Source of the DNA: Cellvibrionaceae bacterium
Lineage (GTDB): Bacteria > Pseudomonadota > Gammaproteobacteria > Pseudomonadales > Cellvibrionaceae
Assembly (NCBI GenBank): GCA_024707385.1
Contig: JANPZW010000009.1
Coordinates: 558,001 to 622,000 of the forward strand
Direction of reading: 5' to 3'
DNA: 64,000 nucleotides
Each line of letters opens with the position of its first letter. Within the stretch, counting starts at the first letter, position 1. The position numbers were made by a program, and so were the translations under genes. The notes under the pieces are model-generated. The model did no database searches and was not told the origin of the DNA. It saw only the letters and a program-made list of their open reading frames with translations. Below are positions 57,499 to 64,000 of this stretch, in pieces.

Positions 57499-60400
57499 AT
57501 GAAAAAAATTATAGGCACTGTATTTGGATTGGGTGTTGCGCTCTTTGCGAATATATCTGCGGGAGATTTCCCCAACGGCAGCTACCCGAGCAGTTTGTTG
57601 AACAAGGCGCTTAACAACAAGCTTGTTCGAGGCAATCCCGGCTATGGCAAACAAAATCAGCCCGCCGCTCACGGGGGTTATCTCGCCATTGGTGGCAATG
57701 GTCTACACACGTTTGTTGATGTCCGCGACCCTTATAACCCGCGAATCGTAAAACAAGTCCAAAGCCCCACTTATCGCGCCGGCGGAGAGCAGGAAAACCA
57801 TCAAATTTCCTTCGCCAAATATCCCGATGGCAATGAATATATGGTGTCCATTAGCGGCGTGGGCATAGATATTTGGAACGTCACCAATATTGGTTCCAAT
57901 GTGACTCACGTCAAAGAAGTAAGGTTGCCCGGCATTAACTATGGCGATGTGGATGGTGCTATTTGGGGTGTGGGCTGGCAGGGCAAATACATCTACGTGG
58001 GTGCCACCAATAATGGGGTGTACGTCATTGATGTCAGTGATGTACGCAATCCCAAAGATGCGGTCTCGCCGAATACACCAACGTCTTACGAAGCCATCCC
58101 CACCCGCAACTGGAACAACATCAAAGCGGGTCCTATTTTTCCCATCGGCAATCTGTTGGCCTTTGGCGCGCCCAAAGATGCCAATGGTGTCGTGACTCTG
58201 GACATCAGCAACCCCGGTCGACCAGTGACGCTGGATACACACAACTGCCTCAGGAACACCTACATCACTTGGTTTTACGGCAAGTGGATCTTCTGTGAAG
58301 AGGCCGTCGCCATCTATGACGTGACCACCAACCCCCGAGACATCAAACAAGTGGGAACCGTCAACACCCCCGCTGCCGAATATATGAGTTTTGGTGATGA
58401 CCATTTATTTTTTGGGCGGTATGCGGCCCAATGGCGGCGTGTATAAATATGATCTCGCCAACATCGCCAGCCCCAGACAAGTGGCGAAAATCACCAATCA
58501 ATTCCATTACGACGCCGAGGTCGACAACCAGTTTTCCGTCCCCATCGGCAATTTAATTTACATCACCGACGACCAAAAAGACCTCGGTGGTTTTATGGCG
58601 GTTCACAACGTCAACCCCGATACCAAACCGCCGCGGGTGATGTATGCCAATCCGGCAGACGGTTCGACACAACCGACGACTTCGCGTATCGGCCTGTCGT
58701 TGAGTGATCAGATTGATTCACGTTCGCTGGATTATTCCACTGTGCAATTGCGCGAGGTTGCCACTGGCGTGGTGGTGGAAGGTTATTTTGGTATTACTCA
58801 CACCGTAGTGAATTTTGCCCCGCTCAACCCTCTCAACCCTAATTCAGAATATGAACTGTATCTGCCCAAAGGCGGTATCAAAGATCTCGCTGGCAACGGT
58901 TTGGATAAAGCGTACACCTACCGTTTTAAAACCAGCGGTGACAATAATTCCGGTGACTTCGGCGGCAATCCCGGTGGCTCGATCACGCCTGATTCCAACG
59001 GTCGAGTTCAAGTGGAAGCAGAAGTGATGAATCTCGCCGGTGGTGTTGTGACCTCTACGGATAATGGCGGATTTTCCGGCACTGGTTTTGCCGACTTCCC
59101 CGCCAGCGGCGGCAACATCAGCCAGGCAATCAACGGCAACTTATCCGGCAGTATTCAAGTGCAAATCCGCTATGCCAATGGCGGCGATAGCGCGCGCAGT
59201 TTGACCTTGGATGTCGGCGGCCGCACGCAAGTGGTGAATTTTCCAACCAACGGCTCTTGGACTACCTGGAATACGATTACCGTTAATATTCAAGGTGGAG
59301 CCGGTAAAACGATTTCATTAATTGGCGGCACGGGAGCCGGGCCGAATATCGACAGTTTAACGATTACTGGCATTGTGCCCACCGGCGGTTCTGGCGTAAC
59401 ACTGGCCGATTGCTCCATTACATCGGCAGAACAACTAGTGGTTGGCGAGCGAGCGTTCTTTGCCAGCACTGTAACCAATGCCACTAATTACACCTGGACT
59501 GTGGGTGATGAACGGTTTGAAAATCGAACCGCCAATTTTGAGTACACTTTTAATCAGCCCGGTCGTTACGTGGTATCTCTCACCATCTCCGCCGGAGCTT
59601 CCACCAAACAATGTACCAAGACTCAGATTGCTCACTACCCATTAACGCGTAATTCACCTACAAATTCTTCTCCGATTCTCGTGGATGAAACCAATAATCG
59701 CGTATGGAACGTCAACCCGGATAACAACACCATCTCCGCCATCAACAAGGTCAACCCTGCCAATCCTGAAGCGGTAAACAAGCTGTCGGAAATTGCAGTC
59801 GGCGAAAGTCCCCGCAGCCTTGCACAGGCCGCCAATGGCGATCTCTGGGTGGTCAATCATGACGATGCATCTATCAGCATCGTTAACCCTGCTTCGAACA
59901 GCGTCGGCAGAACCATTAAATTGCCCTACGCATCGCAGCCTTTCGGAATTGTTTTTAATCCGAGCCGCCAACGTGCGTTCGTCAGTTTGCAGGCGACAGG
60001 TCAGATTGTTGTACTGAATGGTTCAACTGCTCAGGTGGAAAAAACCATTACCCTGGACAAAGACGAATTTGGCTTTACACCTAAAGTTCGCGGTTTGGCG
60101 ATATCGGCCGATGGCAACAGGCTCTACGCCACGCGTTTTATTTCCAATGATATTGCCGGAGATTTTTATGAGATTGACGCCAACAATCTGATTCTGCTCA
60201 ATGTGATTAAACTCGCCATCGACAAAGGTGTCGTCGACGGGGACGAGCCCGACGATACTTTTAACGCAAGGGGCTTGCCGAATTACATGAACAGCATTGC
60301 CATCACCCCGGATGGACGCCAGGCCTGGATAACGGCGAAAAAAGATAATATCGAGCGCGGCTTGTTCAGTGATGGACGCGAACCCACCTTCGATTCCACC

Positions 60401-61675
60401 ACCCGCGCGATTATCGTGCCAGTGGATCTTCAAACCGGTGCCGACTTACCCGCTCGGCGAATTGACTTTAATGATGCCGATTCACCCATGGCCTCGGTAT
60501 TTAGTCCTTATGGCGACATCATTTTTACCGCGATACAAGGCAATAAGGAAATTCACGTTTACGATATTCAAAAGAACGAATCCATCGCCGTGATCGACGT
60601 GGGTTTTGCGCCACAGGGGTTAGTCTTGGACAGCAAGGGCTATCTCTATGTGCACAACTTTATGTCGCGCAGTATTTCTGTTGTAGACGTTTCGAACCTT
60701 ATATCAGGAGCTGCCAACGCATTTACCAAACTGGCTGAAATTAAAGTCGTCAGCAATGAAAAACTCAGCCCCAATGTGCTGAAAGGCAAGCAGATATTTT
60801 ACAACTCCCGCGATGTGCGCATGACCAAGGAAAACTATATCAGCTGCGCCACTTGCCACTTGGACGGTGGAGAAGACGGCCGCACGTTTGACTTTGCCAA
60901 TCGCGGTGAAGGTAAACGCAACACCATTACGCTGCACGGACGCCGCGGCACCGGCCACGGTCCCGTTCACTGGACCGGTAATTTCGATGAAATCCAGGAT
61001 TTTGAGCACGATATGCGAGGACCGTTTAGCGGCACCGGATTTATTGATAACGCACTGTTCAACAGTGGTACCGTCAATCAATCACTGGGCGCGCCTAAAA
61101 AGGGTTTGAGTGCGGATTTAGATGCATTGGCCGAATATGTGACTTCTTTGGATCGAGTGCCAGACAGCCCTTACCGCAATGCGGACGGCAGCCTTACCGA
61201 CAGCGCTCAACGCGGGAAGAAAATTTACGAACGCCTCAATTGCAGCACCTGTCACTCGGGCCCTGATTACACGGACAGCGCATTAAATGTGCTCCACGAC
61301 GTCGGTACCGCAACCATGTTCTCCGGTTCCAGAATGGGAGGGCATTTACCAGGCTTTGATACCCCCACCCTCAAAGGTGTATGGCATACGCCTCCCTATT
61401 TCCATGACGGCTCCGCATTAAGCCTGCAAGACACCCTCAATGTGCCCGGCCATGGCAATGCGCAAAACTTAAGTCAGGAGGAGAAAGATCTGCTGGTAAG
61501 CTATCTGCTGCAGCTTGACGAAAATCCGCAGCCTACAAATGGCGGAAACCCGGACGTTGAACCTGAGCCAGAACCAGAACCACAACCTACGGGCGGTAGT
61601 GTGGATATGTTGGTGCTTTTGTTGTTGTCAATATTGGCAGCGGCGCGAACCGTGAATATTCGACGCCAAGATTGA
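57499..61675 (+). CDS. Giant secreted propeller / CBM / PKD / dihaem cytochrome protein (frameshifted)
   Basis: About 1390 residues when joined. Order: signal peptide; LVIVD-type propeller (about 25-370: GGYLAIGGNGLHTFVDVRDP, NNGVYVIDVSDVRNP); Big_5/Ig-like domain (PPRVMYANPADGSTQ, PLNPNSEYELYLP); a CBM6/35-like sugar-binding sandwich (RVQVEAEVMNLAGG, FPASGGNISQAI, NIDSLTITG); PKD-like domain (NYTWTVGDERFEN, GRYVVSLTISAG); YVTN propeller; two cytochrome c sites CATCH and CSTCH with YFHDGSALSLQDTL; a Pro/Glu hinge; and a GlyGly-CTERM-like tail (GGS, LLLLL, RR). The break after HLFFG is mended by deleting one base in the T6G3 run at 58408-58416. It is probably exported to the cell surface. Confidence 0.78.
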
Positions 61676-61710
61676 TTCAGCGAAGGCATTCAGCAAATCA
61701 CCAATCTCGC

Positions 61711-61744
61711 AAACCTGCTGGTTAACGCCAGCAGGTTTTTTTAT
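61711..61744 (+). terminator. Terminator after the giant cytochrome gene
   Basis: AACCTGCTGG and CCAGCAGGTT arms with a short loop, then a T run. Confidence 0.85.
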
Positions 61745-61840
61745 TCAATACCTGCAACAGCCTTGACACTGTTGCGTCACCCGCTAGTCTGACGCAATGA
61801 TTAAATCAATCAAACACAACGTCGGACACGGGATTTTTAT

Positions 61841-62395
61841 ATGCACAACAAAATCAATATTGCATTGACAACCGCACTCATATTAATCGTCGGACCAATT
61901 TCAGCGGCTGAGCACTCTTATAGCGGCGAAGAAACGCGGCAAATCAAAGCTCTTTCCGAGTCAGAAATTACCGGCTTGTTATCGGGAAAAGGTATGGGTT
62001 ATGCCAAAGCTGCGGAGTTAAACGGATATCCTGGCCCCAAACATGTGCTTGAGCTTGGCAAAGAATTGTCGCTGACCGCCGAGCAGCAGAAAAAAACCGA
62101 AACCCTTTTTGCCTTGATGGAAGCCTCCGCCAAATCTTTGGGCGCTGAATTGATTGCCGCCGAACGCGATCTGGATCAGACATTTATCAATAAAAAAATC
62201 GATGAAGCGACCCTGACAGAACTCGTGAACAAAATCGGCGAAGTTGAATCGCGACTGCGAGCGGTTCATTTGAATGCTCATTTGCAGCAGGTCAAGGTTC
62301 TGAACGAGCAGCAGATTGCGCTTTATATGACCTTGCGGGGTTATGACGGCGCGGGTAGCCACGGGAAGCATCACCACCATCACCACAGCAAGTAG
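61841..62395 (+). CDS. Periplasmic Spy/CpxP-like protein with natural His tail
   Basis: 184 residues: signal peptide (LILIVGPISAAE), then a helical domain with the LTxxQ-type motif (LSLTAEQQKKTETLFALME) and a second copy-like segment (LNEQQIALYMTLRG). The family includes periplasmic chaperones and metal-resistance sensors. The C-terminus reads HGKHHHHHHSK, with six consecutive His, suggesting binding of Cu, Ni or Zn. Downstream of the giant haem protein but behind its terminator. Confidence 0.75.
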   Translation: MHNKINIALTTALILIVGPISAAEHSYSGEETRQIKALSESEITGLLSGKGMGYAKAAELNGYPGPKHVLELGKELSLTAEQQKKTETLFALMEASAKSLGAELIAAERDLDQTFINKKIDEATLTELVNKIGEVESRLRAVHLNAHLQQVKVLNEQQIALYMTLRGYDGAGSHGKHHHHHHSK

Positions 62396-62647
62396 GTGCC
62401 ATCATCGGGGTCGCTGCCGCGCCTAATTGTTACCACACTCATCACAGCCCAGCGCCCCTTTGCATGAATGCGGCCCATGGAAGAGAGCGTTTGCTCGCTG
62501 CCCGTCTGCCAACTATCGTTAGTTTCATCACTCTGACGAGCCCCCACCGCCGCGGCGCCGGCCTCATCACCCGCCTATGGAGATTTTTTGGAGGTATCTC
62601 TCAGGAAGAGTGTCTTCATACGCACAATAAAATTTATGGAGTTATTC

Positions 62648-64000
62648 ATGAGATTTCGCGATTTGTTTGCACTGCTGTTAACAGCAACTCTGGCGGGCTG
62701 CTCCAGTGGCGGCGGCAATAGCGGGGGTGGCTCGGGCCCTTCCGGTTCTGTCAGCATTACCACCAACACGCTCAGCTTTACGGCAAATGTCAGTGAGGCC
62801 ACGGCGGCTGTGCAGGCGCTAACAGGCACCATCAACAATCCGGATTCAGAGGTTTTTTTGATCGTTGATTTCGGCTATAGCAATCTGTTTTCGGACTGGA
62901 GCTATAGCACCAGCGGGACTCAGGCAACCTTGTTCCTGAACCCGGTGTCCCCTCAGCAGATCGGCGCGGGTGTGCATACCGGGCAGATCGAGGTGCGTGT
63001 GTGCCGCGATCAAAACTGTACCAGCCAATACAGCGGCAGTCCGAAAACCGTGAATGTGACCTACACAGTCACCGCATCTGGCTTCACCTTAAGCGCAAAC
63101 GAAATAAACCTGGTGCATGTTTTTGGCTCCGCATTGCCGGATGCCCAGGAAATTATTGCGACGGCGTTGGGCCCGTGGGTGAGTTACGGATGGACCTATT
63201 CCGACTTTCCGCGGGATTCGGGCTGGATTGACTTGGTTTATAACCAGCCACAAAACGGGGTCGGCGCAGTGATCTATCAATTCGGGCTCAGCAAGCCCCT
63301 GCCCGCAGGTGAATATTCAACGTCCTTCGGCCTGTACTTTGACGGCCCCGCGGCCGCCAAACCGGTTGCGGTCAATGTGACTGTGCTGGAACCGGCCTTT
63401 TTGATTGACGATAACTTGGTCGATTTTTTCTTATACGCTGGACACCGACCTCGCCACATTGCAGCAAACAATCACAGTAAGCGACGGCAGTTATGGGCCG
63501 CGCACCTGGAGCGTCAGCTCTGATGTGGCCTGGCTGGATATATCCCATGACTCCGGCAACACCAGCGACAGCAATAGTTTTGTCGTATCGGTTAATACCG
63601 ACGTGCAGAATCTGCAAAGCGGCCAACATAAAGCTTGGATTAACCTCTCCGACGTTGCCGGCGCCTATGAAGATGTGCGCATCCTGGTGCGCCTCGCGAA
63701 AAATTCTTCGCCACAAACTGAGCCGGAAATCGGCTGCCTTGAAGAAGCGGGTGTGATTTTTGTCGATTGCGAAAGTAATGAATGGAATGGCTTTACCGCT
63801 TGGGAGTTGCGCGCAGACGGCGGCATGCCATCCTACACGGAACCCATGCCAGGATTTCACTTGATCGATTGGTCGTTCGTAGATGCGGAAGGTCGCGGCA
63901 AGGTCGTTGATGTGCAATATGGATATGTCGATGCACGGGCAATGTTACGCGTGCACGCGACCGGCAAAGCTAGGGATCTTAGCCATTACGCCGGTGGCAC
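62648..64000 (+). CDS. Surface lipoprotein with beta-sandwich repeats, frameshifted and cut by window edge
   Basis: Start ATG 62648 with GGAG upstream; lipobox LTATLAGC and a Gly/Ser linker. Repeated BACON/Ig-like beta-sandwich units of about 100 residues follow (TNTLSFTANVSEATAAVQALTGTI, SGFTLSANEINLVHVFGSALPDAQ, TITVSDGSYGPRTWSVSSDVAWLDIS). The frame breaks at the T6 run 63424-63429; deleting one T gives DNLVDFSYTLDTDLATLQQ and an open frame to the end of the window. Function unknown; probably a glycan-binding or structural surface protein. Confidence 0.65.

Overview
The window looks like a chromosomal segment from a plant-polysaccharide-degrading gammaproteobacterium of the Cellvibrio/Cellvibrionaceae type. 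The evidence is a set of secreted lipoprotein glycoside hydrolases whose lipobox is joined to the catalytic modules by long polyserine linkers (GH10, GH11, GH16 and a CE3-like esterase), further GH10, GH3 and GH26 enzymes, and ordinary gammaproteobacterial housekeeping loci (yejABEF, htpX, nsrR/hmp). The genus is inferred from gene content only. No rRNA, tRNA or CRISPR array was seen.

Layout: 1-3.4 kb, two adjacent secreted-type amidase-signature enzymes, the first cut by the window edge. 3.8-21.3 kb, a xylan-degradation region: a multimodular GH10, a CadC-like membrane regulator, a phosphate-type porin, a second GH10, a CE3-like esterase, a GH11, a polyserine gene relic and a GH3 beta-xylosidase/glucosidase-type enzyme. 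21.4-27 kb, the yejABEF peptide/microcin C-type ABC importer. 27.3-31.3 kb, a FAN1-like VRR-NUC nuclease and an XPD/DinG-type helicase behind a LexA-like box. 31.3-34.6 kb, a four-gene operon with overlapping ends (GH26 lipoprotein, PAP2 phosphatase, diacylglycerol-kinase-like lipid kinase, small helical protein). 35-41.7 kb, a dihaem peroxidase-like protein, a REP-like repeat block, a transglutaminase, an outer-membrane barrel and a propeller-GGDEF sensor. 41.7-47.2 kb, a Fur-box operon, glutamine cyclotransferase, HtpX, a metallophosphoesterase and a nucleotidyltransferase. 47.2-52.6 kb, a beta-glucan locus (GH16, GH3, divergent AraC-type membrane regulator). 52.8-55.3 kb, an XhoI/PaeR7I-like restriction-modification pair. 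55.3-57.1 kb, nsrR and hmp with a near-ideal NsrR operator. 57.5-64 kb, a very large propeller/CBM/PKD/dihaem cytochrome protein, a His-tailed Spy-like protein and a partial beta-sandwich lipoprotein.

The enzymes form a plausible cascade. GH10 and GH11 cut xylan, the CE3-like esterase removes acetyl groups, GH3 finishes the oligosaccharides, and GH16 plus a BglX-like GH3 does the same for beta-1,3-glucan. The porin and regulators may support uptake and control. The CBM-bearing dihaem protein at 57.5-61.7 kb could bring redox chemistry to the polysaccharide surface and is the most intriguing single gene.

A caution affects the whole window. Seven otherwise well-conserved genes are each broken by single-base indels, nearly all in short homopolymer runs (GH3, lipid kinase, GH26, dihaem peroxidase, metallophosphoesterase, giant cytochrome, terminal lipoprotein). 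This pattern fits sequencing or assembly error better than seven independent pseudogenes. These genes are therefore described as probably intact in the organism, with the break noted.
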